DNA of 64,000 nt from Xenopus tropicalis (lineage: Eukaryota; Chordata; Amphibia; Anura; Pipidae), in assembly GCF_000004195.4 (NCBI RefSeq), contig NC_030678.2, positions 154,736,547-154,800,546 of the forward strand. Reading direction: 5' to 3'. The notes beneath the pieces were generated by a model that was given only the letters and a program-made list of their open reading frames with translations, did not search any database and was not told the origin of the DNA. Shown here piece after piece: positions 1 through 12,775 of this stretch (its first letter is position 1; each line of letters opens with the position of its first letter). Position numbers and translations under genes: made by a program.

Positions 1-1800
1 GAGTACAAAGCTGACACCTTCAGGGGTTACTTTCTGAACCTAAATACAGCTAACAGTGAGCAAGTTGGTTGCACACTGCAGCCCTTTGCATAGAGGTAGA
101 TGTGCCTAAAAAGCACATTAGACCATTATGAATGGTTCAATTCTGAGAAAAGCACTATCTCCCTGGAGTTTTTACATTCCCACTATGTGGCATTCCTCCC
201 AGTATTTATGTTTTCTGCCACACCAAAAACCTCTGAGGCATGCTCATTGGCTGCTGATGAAGCCCTAGCATACAAATAAAGGTTTAACAGCAATAAGGCA
301 ATGTTTTTATTACTGGTACCATAGAATAGTACAGTACCATAGAAGGAGAGACCCCCATGAAACGTGTGCGCTTGGGGTGAACTGAGTACAAAACTGATCT
401 GAACAGACCACAAGCAAAGTTTGTTGGAGTCGCTATGGGAGTGCGTTGCACATTTATATCAGTCTCTGCAATGTTTGCACACCTGACATAGTGACAGAAC
501 ATCTCTCCTCTACAAACACGGCCATTGTTCTGCCCAGCGCGCAGCTCCGCACATCAGTTGGAAGGAACAAAGGAAGATATATTGCTGCTTGTTCAGTGTA
601 TGCATTTCACACCTGCCTCTCTTGTTCCACTTATAAAGGTATGGAGGAAAGTGGCACTATGTATCATTCTTCTAAACAATAGCGTATAAACATAATCAGC
701 ACTCATATCACTATGCTTTGTGTAAATGTTATTTGTCTGTATTAAGAACATTAAACTTGAATTTATGAATCTAATATACACACAGTAATCATAGAAAAAT
801 CCTAGAACCAGTAATCTAAAATTTCACTCTCCCCTTGTTTTATAGCAAATCTGCTCTAATAAATAACTTTAAACTTAAACGGGCAACTTTGAGGTTATTT
901 TACTGCATGTTTGCCTATTCCTAGCAATTTTGCCATTGGTCTTCATTTTTTATTTCTATATGATTTCTGCCTCTTTTCAGCTTTCAGGTGAGGGTCACTA
1001 ACCCCAGCAGACAAGACGCTATTGCTCTGTAAGGCTACAATTGCATTGTTATTGTTACTTTTTATTTATTATCTTCCTATTCAGTCCCCCTCATAGTCTC
1101 TCACTCTCAACCATTGCCTGGTTGCTGGGGAAAATAAGAACCTAGCAACTGGATACCAAACTGGAGAACTTCTGAACAAAAGCCAAATAAATGAAAAACA
1201 CACAAAAAAATAATATCTATACCATAATATAATATATCTACATTATACTACAACATTATACTATGATTGTGTTTTATGGCAATGATGTTCTAGGATCCAC
1301 CAAATCTAAATACAGTTGCGTTTACTGTATATACTTAGGACTGGCTCCCTTTGCATTGTCTAGAGCAGTGGTTCCCAAAACGTGTGGCCGGACTTTTGGC
1401 GTGTCCTGGACAAGTGGGTGGAGCTCAGTCTAAAGGCCAGAAGGGGGAGATTTGTGGACAATTTGCTCCCCTAAACTTAAAGTCAAACTTGAAGGTTAAT
1501 TAGGATCAAATTTAGGGTGAAAATATATTTGCACCTTTAGATATTTGTGGAACTATGGTTGAATGACTGATAAACCAACTTTTTTTTTTATATTTGTAAC
1601 CTTATTATGAGCTAAAAGTGGCCCAGACCAAAGGTTGGAACTCCAAGAGGGGCTTGAGCTTGGTGTAAAGACTACAAGAGAAGGGAAGCTTTCCCCACTA
1701 ACCAATCCATGCTCTCTGCTGTAACTGATACACATCACAATCCTTACTGCAGGGGACACAGAGTTGAACACGATGCCTCTGTATCACCCAATGGAAAGTT
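1..1800. other. Unassigned DNA with one family A MITE
   Basis: Nothing recognised except a degraded family A MITE at about 865-1230 and a CAGTGGTTCCCAAAACG edge at about 1365 that resembles a hAT terminus without a partner. No supported gene. Confidence 0.5.
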
Positions 1801-1973
1801 GATTAGACCAGCGTTTTTCAACCACTGTTCCGCGGCACACTAGTGTGCCGCGAGATGTTGCCTGGTGTACCGTAGGCAGGGCCGCAATTTTTACTTTCAA
1901 AGGGGGCCCGGCGATGCTACAGTTTTTCTTAGTAGCTCGGGCCCCCTTTAATAAAATCCGGGCCCTGTCATTG

Positions 1974-2030
1974 GTTGCGCCCCGTGTGTACGGGTGACGT
2001 CAGTACGCACGGGGCGCAACGTTATAAAAG
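1974..2030 (+). promoter_or_regulatory. CRE palindrome plus TATA box inside the hAT-type MITE
   Basis: Arms of 18 bp (GTTGCGCCCCGTGTGTAC and its near complement, one mismatch) surround an 11-nt loop containing TGACGTCA at 1995-2002, a consensus cAMP-response element. TTATAAAAG follows at 2022-2030. Together they look like a core promoter firing rightwards from about 2055. Whether it is active is unknown. Confidence 0.5.
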
Positions 2031-2129
2031 GGCCTGTGTGCGGTCGCGTGTAGGCAGAAGTGCATAGGCGGCGCGCGTGAGGGGAAGATGCTGCTGAAGC
2101 CGCCGAAGAGCAGAAGTAAAATGCTGCTG

Positions 2130-2310
2130 GGCACCAATGTATTAGGGGGGGCCACGGGGCACACTGACTTATGGGGGCACTGCTGCTGGGCACCAATGTA
2201 CTAGGGGGGCTGGCTCTTGGCACCAATGTACTAGGGGGGCACTGCTCTTGGCACCAGTGTACTAGGGGGGCACTGCTCTTGGCACCAATGTACTAGGGGT
2301 GCACTGCTGC
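2130..2310 (+). repeat. Short tandem array inside the hAT-type MITE
   Basis: About four to five imperfect copies of a roughly 36-bp unit containing GGCACCAATGTACTAGGGGG and CACTGCTCTT. It is confined to the interior of the 1809-2414 element. Confidence 0.7.
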
Positions 2311-3089
2311 TGGGCACAGAGTTAAATTTTTTAACATTTTCTAATGGTGGTGTGCCTCGTGATTTTTTTCATGAAACAAGTGTGCCTTTGCCCAAAAAAG
2401 GTTGAAAAACACTGGATTAGACCATAACCTATAAAACTCAAAGCCAATGAATGAACAAGCAGCTTCTCACTGATATCCTGGTACCTGTCATGAAGTTATT
2501 ATTATTATGATATTATCAAATCTAAATGCAGGATTGTGTCCGACTGACTAAACACCAGTGTAGGTCACAGATAAACCATATTCAACATATTAGTAAATGT
2601 GTTTAACCAGTGTGTTTCTTTTGTTAACCTGCACCTCCCCATCAGTCGCCTTGCGCAAGTGCCTTGAGGAATACAAATTAGCTCTTAATTGCCATTGTTT
2701 CTACAGGACAGGTTTTGTGCAATTTTCTAGCCCATATACTTTCATTGTATTTGGTTTGTAACCAATTATAAGCTACTTTTTATTCCCAAGGTAAACTAAG
2801 ACTCATTCTACTTTATATCCAAGGCTCATATAACGAATACAAATAAGAATTCAAAACCTTGATATCCGCGTTTTTGTAAGAATTTTCATGCAATTACAAA
2901 TGAAAAAAATCCCAGAAACCTTTAAAACCTCAAACTAAATAAAGTTACAATTTGATAAGGACAGATCCCATTGACTTCTACATGGCCTCCTCAGCTTTTA
3001 GATGGCAAAGTTTTGTATTCATGTTTATTGTGGTTTTTACACTTAAATAACAAAAATGTGTTTTAGAGTAATTGTCTAAATAAAAAAAT

Positions 3090-3905
3090 ACTAATGTTGA
3101 AGAGGGATGTTCAGCTTTGCGCTACCTTTTAGTATAATGTAGAGAGTAATATTCTAAGACAATCTGCAATTGGTCTTCATTTCTATTACTGGTTTAATTG
3201 AGAGACTGGTATATGAATAGGAGAGGACCTGACTATAAAAATAAGTTATAAAAAGTAACAATAAAACTGCAGCGTGACAGAGCAATAGTTTTTTGGCTGC
3301 TGGGGTCAGTGACCCACATGCATCACCAGGACTGAACTGCCGGCCATGCAGGACCTGTACAGACAGCGCTGTAGGAGGAAGATGCAGCGGATCCGCTCTG
3401 ACCCCAGCCACCCCAGTCATAGTCTTTTCACGCTCCTACCATCAGGCAGGCGGTACAGGAGCATCCAGACCCGCACCAGCAGATACAGAGACAGTTTCTA
3501 CCCATAAGCCATCAGGCTTCTGAACTGCTGACATTCTGCCTAAAACACACTCCGCATAACTACTGGACTCTTCACAGTGTCACTTTAAGCAAAGCCGCTT
3601 TAAATTCTCACTGCACAATTTCAAATATTTCATTGCATTTTTTTTATTGTAAATACTTGTACCTTTATTGCACACTTTTATTATATTTAATATTTGTATT
3701 TTGTTTTTTTTTTGTCTATGTAAAGTTGGGAGGAACACGGGTCAAAAAAATGTCCTTACGGTAATGATGCTTCATTGTTATTTGTATATGACAATAAACT
3801 TGAAACTTGAAACATTTGAAAGCTGCAAAAATATAGAAGTTGGCAAATAATTCAAAACCATAAAGAATAAATAATGAAGAAAATAGAAAAGTTGCTTAGA
3901 AACCC
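3090..3905 (-). mobile_element. TTAA-type MITE (family A) split by a LINE tail
   Basis: Family A carries TTTGCAATTGGTCTTCATTT, a TGCTGGGGTCAGTGACCCC block and GAAAAGTTGCTAG. Here the block breaks at about 3318 and resumes at about 3811 with TTTGAAAGCTG, matching the uninterrupted copy at 58310-58745. Other copies: 865-1230, 29230-29560, 40715-41108, 41515-42232, 48865-49140. Confidence 0.7.
3318..3811 (+). mobile_element. L2/CR1-like LINE 3' end nested in the MITE
   Basis: One frame (about 3370-3507) reads DPSHPSHSLFTLLPSGRRYR then TRTSRYRDSFYP before a TAA and AIRLLN, the typical carboxyl end of L2/CR1-type reverse-transcriptase ORFs. The 3' end is ACAATAAACTTGAAACTTGAAAC, a short-repeat tail in place of poly(A). 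It is heavily 5'-truncated, as usual for target-primed insertion. Confidence 0.75.
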
Positions 3906-4609
3906 CTTTAATAAATCTGCCCCTTAGCTTTACAGAAAGCAAGATTCTTTGAAAGCACTATGAGCGGGCTCAATCTGTGTTTGATTACTCTGTATTCTGT
4001 CAGATGAAGGTTGGTTTGTGCCTTACAGTGTTCTTTCAAAGGAAGATGTCTCCTCTGCTGCTGACATACACTGCTTTATGTAGGTGCACATACCTTTAGC
4101 TGCACCAGCCATGTATCAGTTAAAGGGTAACTTGAAAAATGATATACCCTGTATATTAGTATATTTATATTTCACAAGGAAATCAGGAATGAGAGCTTTG
4201 CAGTACAGGTGTAAATAAAGCACTGTCCATGGTACTGACGGATTTTGCTGATCTATTCCCCAGGATGTTGCAATTGGAGTTGGGAGCTTTAAGCACAGTT
4301 TCCCAGCATTTTCAACAGAATGCTCATTGGTGAATTTAATCTATATTTATGTTTCTTGACAACTTCTACAGCAAAACTAGGGGGCGCAGTGGGACAGCAT
4401 CATGGCTGGGTTTACAACCCCTTTAAAGGGGACTCACATACCCAAATGTGGTGCTGATGTCTCCTTAGTGCACCAGTATACTGATGTTATTGCAATGCAC
4501 CCATGCCATGCCAGCATTCCAAGGCTAGGGTAGGGTTGCCACCTTTTTGAATAATTTTTACCAGCTGGGAGAAGGGCAGGCAAAAAAGGAGGGGTAAACT
4601 GAAAACCAA

Positions 4610-5100
4610 GGGGCTGATTTACTAAGACACGAATTCGAATCCAAATTGGAAAAATTCCTATTGGAAAACGAACATTTTGCGACTTTTTCGTATTTTTTAC
4701 GATTTTTTCGGCGCCTTTACGACTTTTCGTAAATTATCGCAACTTTTTCGTTACCAATACGATTTGCGCGAAAAAACGTGAGTTTTTCGTAGCCATTACG
4801 ACTTGCGCGAAAAAACGCGAGTTTTTTGTAGCGTTAAAACTTAAAAGGCGCGACGTTTCGCGCAAGTTTTACCTCTACGAAAAAATCGCGACTTTTCGCG
4901 CAAGTTTTAATGCTACGAAAAAATCGCCAGATTTTATGCAACTTTCGGAATGGCTACGAAAAACTCGCGTTTTTTCGCAAAAAGCGTATTGGTAACGAAA
5001 AAGTCGGGATAATTTCCGAAAAAAACGCAAAATACCGATCATTACGAAAAAAACGCAATCGGACGCATTCGGCCCGTTCGTGGGTTAGTAAATGTGCCCC
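4610..5100 (+). mobile_element. Hairpin MITE, GGGGCTGATTTACTAA family, 491 bp
   Basis: The ends GGGGCTGATTTACTAA and TTAGTAAATGTGCCCC are inverted. The whole body is two self-complementary arms made of short CpG motifs (GACTTTTTCGTA, TTACGACTTGCGCG, ACGAAAAAATCGC), so a single strand would fold into one long hairpin. Open frames here are incidental. The family member at 44401-45684 has a tandem array in the loop. Confidence 0.8.
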
Positions 5101-7950
5101 CAAATGTAAACACACAAACTCCAATATGCTCAGGTCATAAGCAAACCCTAAACCCCAATGCTCCCATGCCAACCACAATACCCTATTGGCTGTAACATGT
5201 TATAACATGCTCAAGAAGTCACAAGTTTTATAAAATGCCAAAATAGGACCTAGAATCAGGTTAGGAAACCTGAACTTATAACACTGACAACAGAGCATTC
5301 AATGGGTACCTTAGTTGGACCAACTGGTTCTTCCCTGCCATTGAATTCTACATTTCTGTGTTTCTGAATACAAAAGGCAATATGCATTATGGTATAGAAG
5401 CAGTTGAAGGTTTATATAATTGTTTTTTATCTTAATGATAAACAATAAGAAGTCACCAACAATCTCAACAATGCCTATTTGCAATACCAAAGTACAGCAG
5501 CCAGTTACAGGATAATATAGTTTCACTGCATTATATCGCCAGGCACAGCACAAATGCCCACGGGGGCAAAAACTGTTGCACATCCCATCTACAGAGACAC
5601 TCTCATGTTTAGAAATGCCACTATTTACCTGTAAGAATAACAATAGTTCTAATTTTATGTCCTTTATGTTATTCTTTACAATGATGGGACATGGAGTTCC
5701 TAGGCTGTGCTACTTACTTGGTTTTATCTTTGATTTAATGCTCTCCGATTTGCATTTAATGTGCCAGCTTTCAGAACAAATGGTTCCCTGTAAAGCTCTA
5801 TCTATATGCACGTTCTTTTGCTGCATCTATTGTTGTTTATGTGCCTTATGAGAGACAATGTCTGCAATCTGGGCCCTCTTTGGCAATAATGGAAGAACAT
5901 GTCCGGCTAAGCATGTGCCAAAATATATGGACCTGGAGGGAAATAAATGGGAAAAGTATGCCTTTAGGAATAAATGTCTGGCAATTCCGTAGTGTAATGA
6001 CTTAGTTAGGAAGAAGCAATCTGATTCATTATGTGATATGTCATTTGGCTGCCTCCCATACCCTTTTCATAATATATGAATTATAACAGATTCACCGAGT
6101 GACCAGTTAAAACCCCTGGATCAATTCCCTACACGGGCCAGCTCTTCAACAGACTACATTATATCCAAGTATAGTGTATAAAATTAGATATTAGTCCCCT
6201 GTGCCAATAAATAAGCAAGTTACTACTGAGCCTTATGTATTACATGCAGTGTGGTGATATTTGCTTTCATTGTTATATATAGACTAGACTGATCGCAGCT
6301 CATTACTGACTGTTGCTGCTGTTTTCATTTATACTGATTCATGCGTGGGGCCCACTAATGGGCTCTCCTGACTGGCTGAAAATCATCTAGATATTAATTG
6401 AGCAGGTTTGAAAATCACATTGGTTTGGGACCAAACTGGTGCACTGACAAGGTCTCCGTAAGCCCCACTATAGGATCCTTTCCTTGACTCCTGAGCCAAC
6501 AATCAGATGAGCCCAATTTGGTGCAGCATGTAGGTGGCCAAATCTGATAAACTCAGATAAACTCATTTGGCAACCTCTAAAAATTATTGATCTGAACCCT
6601 TAGTCTTACTCAACTAACTCTGCACCTATGTACAATGCAGCCAGCTCCTATTTCTCAACAGACTGTACTTAATGATACTGCCTCCAGCTTTACCTGGTAT
6701 CCAAAAGCAATGCATAGACATCTCAGTGTGATTTTATTAACATTTATCCTAAAGGCTAAGTGGCATTTTGACCAGTTTGGTCCTCTCTAGATGAATATAA
6801 ATAGTTAAATTGCCCTTCCCCTCCTGCAGCAACTTCCTATTCATACACAATGACTATAATAGCAGACACTGAAGCTGTATAAATGGGAATCAGGGTGTAT
6901 TGAGCCTTGCGAGTCTCCTCAATACCAACAATCACCTTTATAGAAATGCTATTAAAGTTGCCCAGCAGATTAGATAGCAAACAGGCAATATAAACCAGGG
7001 GGCTCATTTATATAATCAGTGCAAAATCAAGCGCAAATTCTAAATTTCTAATAAGAAAAGGAACATCACAGTGCAATGCATTGTGGGTTATGTAGTTCCT
7101 GCATGCTGTCCGTAAGCTGTAGAGAAGTTGTTACAATTTGTAACATAAATGTTTTAGCCCCTCCTCCCCTGCCAGGATTTCAGATACAGAAAGAGAACTG
7201 TTTTGCAGCTGGATTTCAGCATATAAAAATGGTATTTATTCATACTTTTTTAAAATAACATAGGTATATTAGGGGTGTCTGTATTGTGTGGGGCTCTTTA
7301 AAAAATTTTGGTTCGGAAGCCAGATATTCTGGATAAACACGGGCGTCACTTGAGACAATGGGGTGACATTAGGATAGCAAGTTGCGGCTTCCATAACTCA
7401 GCTCACAATGCAAGAGGGACAGAAATGACTAACTGGTTTGAGTTCTTGGCCAGCCCAATGCTGGAACATGGAGCATCTGTTACTAATGAAGGTTGATTTT
7501 ACTGCTGAGCTTAATCATTCTTGTCTATGCCAGCAACAATTACAAGCGCCTATCTCTCAAGTAATCTCCAGCACCAGAGGCCGGGCTCACGTCACATCCA
7601 TATAACGCATTGTAGAATATAAAATCTCTTTCTTGTTATTCCCTGTGGTTAGAAAGAGAACAGCTTGTGTTCAGTTAGTTTTGCGGTGTGATCTTATCTC
7701 GCCCATAGAGAATAGGCCAAGCGTACCCTAATACACACAGGCAAGATTAAAGGGGCACAATTGCCAAAAATAAAATGCAGAATTTTAAAGTGGAAAAGAG
7801 ATTGAAAATGTAATGAAGCATTGTTAAAAAAAATGTAAAAAGGAAATGTAGTGAATGGTTAAAATAGATCCAAAGCCACTTTATTTATAACCAACAGCCT
7901 TATGTGGAGTCAGCTGTTCCTCCCCAACTGCATAACGGGATGTGTGTAAA
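5101..7950. other. Unique-looking non-coding DNA
   Basis: A/T-rich with no array, recognisable element edge or exon-like structure. Short open frames carry no motif or splice support. Confidence 0.5.
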
Positions 7951-7959
7951 AGTCCATGA

Positions 7960-8315
7960 ACCCTAGGGTTGTCACTTCTTTTATTCCTAATACCGACCTT
8001 CGGGTCAGGGGTGGACCGTAATGTCATTTGAGAGGTGGGGTTGTGACATAAGGGGGAGGGGCAGACTAGGTGGAGAAAAAGGTGAATGGGAATGGGGAAA
8101 ATGGACAGACTGGGTGAGGCAGAGGTGGGCCTGTGATTATAAAGGCTGATTGGCAGCAGAACAGGTAAGAGAAGGAGGGGTTTATAAGGTGCTGTAAATT
8201 TACCGGCAGGTACATTGCTGGTAAATTTGTAATACTGGTACCGGCCCAAGCTGGTGATTTTCTGGCTAGGCTGGTTAAATACCGACCAGGTGGCAACTCT
8301 AACAGACTCCCAGTC
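7960..8315 (-). repeat. Dispersed GGGTTGCCAC-type repeat
   Basis: The family is recognised by TTGCCACCT edges with CCGGTATTTAACCAG-like and AAATTTACCAGC motifs. Copies or fragments: 4533-4600, 14706-14900, 22722-22905, 24680-24800, 25620-25720 and 62755-63085. No coding capacity; open frames within are incidental. Confidence 0.5.
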
Positions 8316-8914
8316 CCAATCTGGGCAACAAGGTTAGAAGCTGCCATCTCCTACTGTGTCTTATCCAATGTCTGTTTTCCTGGCAGCAGGGGAAGCCCAG
8401 GCAACTGGGTGCCCTAGTCAACCCGGCTGGCCACCTCACCTCCTCCTACAGTGTCAAGCAGGTTGGAGGCAAGACAGCATAGAGCGGGGGGTGGCAGAAG
8501 AGCTACTGTAACTGTCTAGTACACCCCTGTTGTTGTGCCCTAGGCATGTGCCTCTTCTGCCTATCCCTAGTGCTGCCCCCGCCTGGCAGTAACCTGGCCC
8601 TGGCTTCACCGAGCATGCTTTAGGTCAGCAGTCGCTGTCAGGTCAGCAGGCACCAAACATGATGTGGAAGAACATGGTACAAGCTAATCCTGTTGTGCAA
8701 CCCTGCAGAGCCAGTACAGGAGGGGCCCTACACTTTTCTATGTGCATAGTGATGAGGTTGGGGAGGGGGCGAAGGATGTGCGGTAAAAAATTTTCAACCC
8801 ACACCAGACCCTAACCTGCAGTAACCGCACCCAACCCGAGTCACCGAGCAAAATAGCAGTAAGGTGGCATCCCTAGTAAAGGGACCCAGTGTTGTGGCTA
8901 ATGGATAAAGAGGT

Positions 8915-9510
8915 ACTAAACCCTGCTGCACGGCACTGCTCAACCAAACTTTACTCAGCTGTTGCTGGACTACAAATCCCAGAATAATGTAACATAATTA
9001 AGGTAAAGGCATTCTGGGAGCTGTAGTCCAACAACATCAGGGTTGTATTCTTAAAACAATATTGCACAAAAGAACATTCCCTAAACTTTTTTTTCCAAAT
9101 TTCCAGCGCCAGCGGCTGCAAAAATCCTCCAATAAGAATCCCAGCTGATCTGTATAAACCCGGCTCCCTGTTCTCTGTTCCTGCAATTGGAGTTGGGAAG
9201 CTTTAAGCACAGTTTCCCAGCACTGAACAAACCTGTCCTTTATCCCCATGTCTGATTCCTGTGTCATATAATGAAAGAAAAAATGACATAATTATCTCTA
9301 TATATAAGATAACAGCAAGATGCCTGACATAGTGCTGGGAATCAGTGTTCTCATTGGTCACTTCTCTTGCACTTATAATGAGGTTTTTAGTCAGTAGAAT
9401 GCTCATTGGTGAATTTTCCTGCATCTGTAATTACGTTTTTTGAGAACTTCTACAGCAAAACTAGGGGGCACAGTGGGACAGCATCATGGCTGGGTTTACA
9501 ACCCCTTTAA
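8915..9510 (+). mobile_element. Family B MITE copy
   Basis: It runs from AGAGGTACTAAACCCTGCTG to GGGTTTACAACCCCTTTAA, collinear with the copy at 16999-17590. It has an intact right edge; the left edge has lost the TTAA. Confidence 0.7.
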
Positions 9511-10930
9511 AAACAAAGCTTGTGCAAGGATGTAGCCGTCAAGACTTCTAATAGCTGGACAGAAACAAGAGGGGGCAGGGCCATGTGGGGGTGATATGGT
9601 TGTATAAAAAATAGATCAGGCACACATTTGGTGTATAGGGTGGGCTGATCAGGGGAAAAGAGTCTGACCTGAAGGCAGGATACAGTACGTGGAAACCATT
9701 AGGGTGGGTTGTCTCCATTTACAAAGCAGCAGTTCTTCCATGCTTTACGGCTGACATTCTAGCTGTCTTTTTAGCAGAGTATTTAGACTGCAGAGGTCAG
9801 ACAGAGATCCTCTCAGACAATAGAAGGATTCTAACCCTTTAACCTAAAGCCTAACAAGACACAACTCACACAAATGCCCAGCACTAATTAGAAGTGTCCA
9901 GAAATGAAACAGATACATTTATATTGGGGATTTGAGTAATGAAAATATTTATTTATTGAGTGCAGTAACAGACTTAATATGGATATAATCCATGCAGTCG
10001 GCCAGGATAAGGCTGAGTTTTGTGAAAAGAGTGCAGTAAATGAGAGCTCTACCATGCGCTGAGAGTAAGCAGTTCTCTGGCTCCTAAAGGGCTTACACAC
10101 AGGCTATTCTTTATAATGCAGAACACTGTGGCCTATACCATAGTCCCATGACTGAAAGGGGAAGATAATCTAAAAATGCACTTGAGCTATGTTGCTGCCA
10201 GAAATAAATCAAATAATGGCTATTTCTGACCTTGCAAACTGCGAAATACAAATCAGGTTCTAACCCCAAAATTAGTTTCCAGCATAAATGTGGTCACAAT
10301 CTAAAGGAGGCCATACACTGGCAGATTCAAGCTGCTGATTTATCCTTTCAGACCAATTCAACAATTTATCTGCCTATTTATGTGGCCCTTTAAAGCAACC
10401 AAAATGGTTGTTGCTGATTTGTTGCTATAGGCAACTAGACCTGTACCAAACATAGTACATGAAACCTATATGACAGTCAGACAAAGGCAGCACAAAATGT
10501 AATTACAATAATATACTCTGTATAAAGGGGCTGAGAATATCTTGCAACAGCAAAATTCCTTCTGTTTTCAGCACGCTAAAGCTTTAGTCATGATGGATTG
10601 GTCTTTTTAAAGTCAGAGCTTTGAGATTTAGGTTTTATGTATTTGGTAACACAGAATATAAACATACAGTCACGGTTCCCTGCAACGATTTCTAATTAAA
10701 TTGTCCAAGCAAAACTGTACTGATAAATTACAAGGAATAACGCATTTTATTATCTGCCCAGTATTGCCTCTCCTATTCTATCTCTGCATGGTTGCACTGA
10801 ACTCCTGGTCCTACGGGGCTTTATTCACAGTTTATTGCTCAGTCGATGACCAGCGGACGCTGTTTGGGTTTGCTTGTATTGTGGGAAATGAGCAGGAGAG
10901 CTAAACAACAGACAGAACCTGTTACAGTAA
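9511..10930. other. Non-coding DNA before the 78-bp array
   Basis: No repeat edge or gene recognised; frames up to 70 codons are at chance level. Confidence 0.5.
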
Positions 10931-11368
10931 GGAGAGATGGTGCCTATAGCAGCAGTGGGATAATAGCCTCTGGGAAGGGACTGTGGCTGTGGGATAGCAG
11001 GTATAGTAGGGAGAGATGGTGCCTATAGCAGCAGTGGGATAATAGCCTCTGGGAAGGGACTGGGGCTGTGGGATAGCAGGTATAGTAGGGAGAGATGGTG
11101 CCTATAGTAGCAGTGGGGGGATAATAGCCTCTGGGAAGGGACTGTGGCTGTGGGATAGCAGGTATAGTAGGGAGAGATGGTGCCTATAGTAGCAGTGAGG
11201 GGATAATAGCCTCTGGGAAGGGACTGTGGCTGTGGGATAGCAGGTATAGTAGGGAGAGATGGTGCCTATAGTAGCAGTGGGATAATAGCCTCTGGGAAGG
11301 GACTGGGGCTGTGGGATAGCAGGTATAGTAGGGAGAGATGGTGCCTATAGCAGCAGTGGGATAATAGC

Positions 11369-12035
11369 TAGCGATGAGCGAATCTGTTCCGTTTCGCTTC
11401 GCCGAAAAATTCGCGAATCTTTGAAAAGATCCGCGAAACGCCGAAAATGTCGTGCGACAAAAAAAATTGTCGCCCGCGGCTATTATTTTGTCGCGCGGCT
11501 ATTGTTTCGTCTCCCGCGGCTATTGTTTTGTCGCGCGGCTATTATTTCGTCGCGCACGGCTCTTGTTTCTTCGCCTGCGGCTCTTGTTTCGTCGCGCGGC
11601 TCTTGTTTCGTCGCTCGCGGCTATTGTTTTGTCGCGCGGCTATTATTTAGTCGCCCGCAGCTATTATTTTGTCGCACGGCTATTGTTTCGTCGCGCGCGG
11701 CTCTTGTTTCGTCGCCCGCGGCTCTTGTTTCGTCGCACGGCTCGTGTTTCGTCGCGCGGCTCTTGTTTCGTCGCCCGCGGCTCTTGTTTCGTCGCCCGCG
11801 GCTCTTGTTTCGTCGCCCGTGGCTATTATTTTGTCGCGCGCTATTGTTTCGTCGCCCGCGACTATTATTTTGTCGCCCGCGACTATTCTTTTTTTACGCC
11901 GGCGACAATTTTTGGACGTGCGGCGAATTTTTCCGTGGTTAAATTTTTCATCCGTTTCGCGAAACAATCCGCCAATGGCGAAACGCGGAAATTCGCCGCG
12001 AATCCATGCCTGGCGAAACTTTTCGCCCATCACTA
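11369..12035 (+). mobile_element. hAT-type MITE inserted in a tandem array
   Basis: The ends are TAGCGATGAGCGAA and TTCGCCCATCACTA. The 8-bp duplication ATAATAGC flanks it (11361-11368, 12036-12043), and removing one copy restores the array unit. The 667-bp element is CpG-rich and its centre is a minisatellite (about 11450-11895). A 167-bp relative is at 22443-22609. No transposase is present. Confidence 0.88.
11450..11895 (+). repeat. 19-21-bp CpG-rich minisatellite inside the MITE
   Basis: About 20 units of the type GTCGCCCGCGGCTATTATTTT, alternating between 19 and 21 bp. It lacks stops in several frames, which yields arginine/leucine/phenylalanine-rich open frames up to about 190 codons on the + strand. 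These are a property of the repeat and not evidence of a protein. Confidence 0.85.
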
Positions 12036-12775
12036 ATAATAGCCTCTGGGAAGGGACTGGGGCTGTGGGATAGCAGGTATAGTAGGGAGAGATGGTGCCT
12101 ATAGTAGCAGTGGGATAATAGCCTCTGGGAAGGGACTGTGGCTGTGGGATAGCAGGTATAGTAGGGAGAGATGGTGCCTATTGTAGCAGTGGGATAATAG
12201 CCTCTGGGAAGGGACTGTGGCTGTGGGATAGCAGGTATAGTAGGGAGAGATGGTGCCTATAGTAGCAGTGGGGGGATAATAGCCTCTGGGAACAGACTGT
12301 GGCTGTGGGATAGCAGGTATAGTAGGGAGAGATGGTGCCTATAGTAGCAGTGAGGGGATAATAGCCTCGGGGAAAGGACTGTGGCTGTGGGATAGCAGGT
12401 ATAGTAGGGAGAGATGGTGCCTATAGTAGCAGTGGGGGATAATAGCCTCTGGGAAGGGACTGTGGCTGTGGGATAGCAGGTATAGTAGGGAGAGATGGTG
12501 CCTATAGTAGCAGTGGGGGGATAATAGCTTCTGGGAAGGGACTGTGGCTGTGGGATAGCAGGTATAGTAGGGAGAGATGGTGCCTATAGTAGCAGTGGGG
12601 GATAATAGCCTCTGGGAAGGGACTGTGGCTGTGAGATAGCAGGTATAGTAGGGAGAGATGGTGCCTATAGTAGCAGTGGGGGGATAATAGCCTCTGGGAA
12701 GGGACTGTGGCTGTGGGATAGCAGGTATAGTAGGGAGAGATGGTGCCTATAGTAGCAGTGGAGATGACAGCTTCC

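Larger units (their letters stand above)
1809..2414 (+). mobile_element. hAT-type MITE, 606 bp, with perfect 8-bp duplication
   Basis: The ends are CAGCGTTTTTCAACC and GGTTGAAAAACACTG, imperfect 15-bp inverted repeats. The flanks carry the 8-bp duplication GATTAGAC at 1801-1808 and 2415-2422, the hAT signature. No transposase is present. Inside are a palindrome with a CRE and a TATA box (1974-2030) and a short tandem array (about 2130-2310). Confidence 0.88.
10931..12775 (+). repeat. 78-81-bp tandem array, about 15 units
   Basis: The unit runs GGAGAGATGGTGCCTATAG, CAGTGGGATAATAGCC, TCTGGGAAGGGACTG, GGGATAGCAGGTATAG. The period is 78 bp (10931 to 11009), lengthened to 81 by extra Gs in the GTGGGG run. 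It is interrupted once by the hAT-type MITE at 11369-12035. Units are nearly identical, so the array is young. No gene is seen in it. Confidence 0.95.

Noticed and set aside
11421..12073. Arg/Leu/Phe-rich frames of 117-194 codons
   Set aside because: They arise from the CpG minisatellite inside the MITE at 11369-12035.
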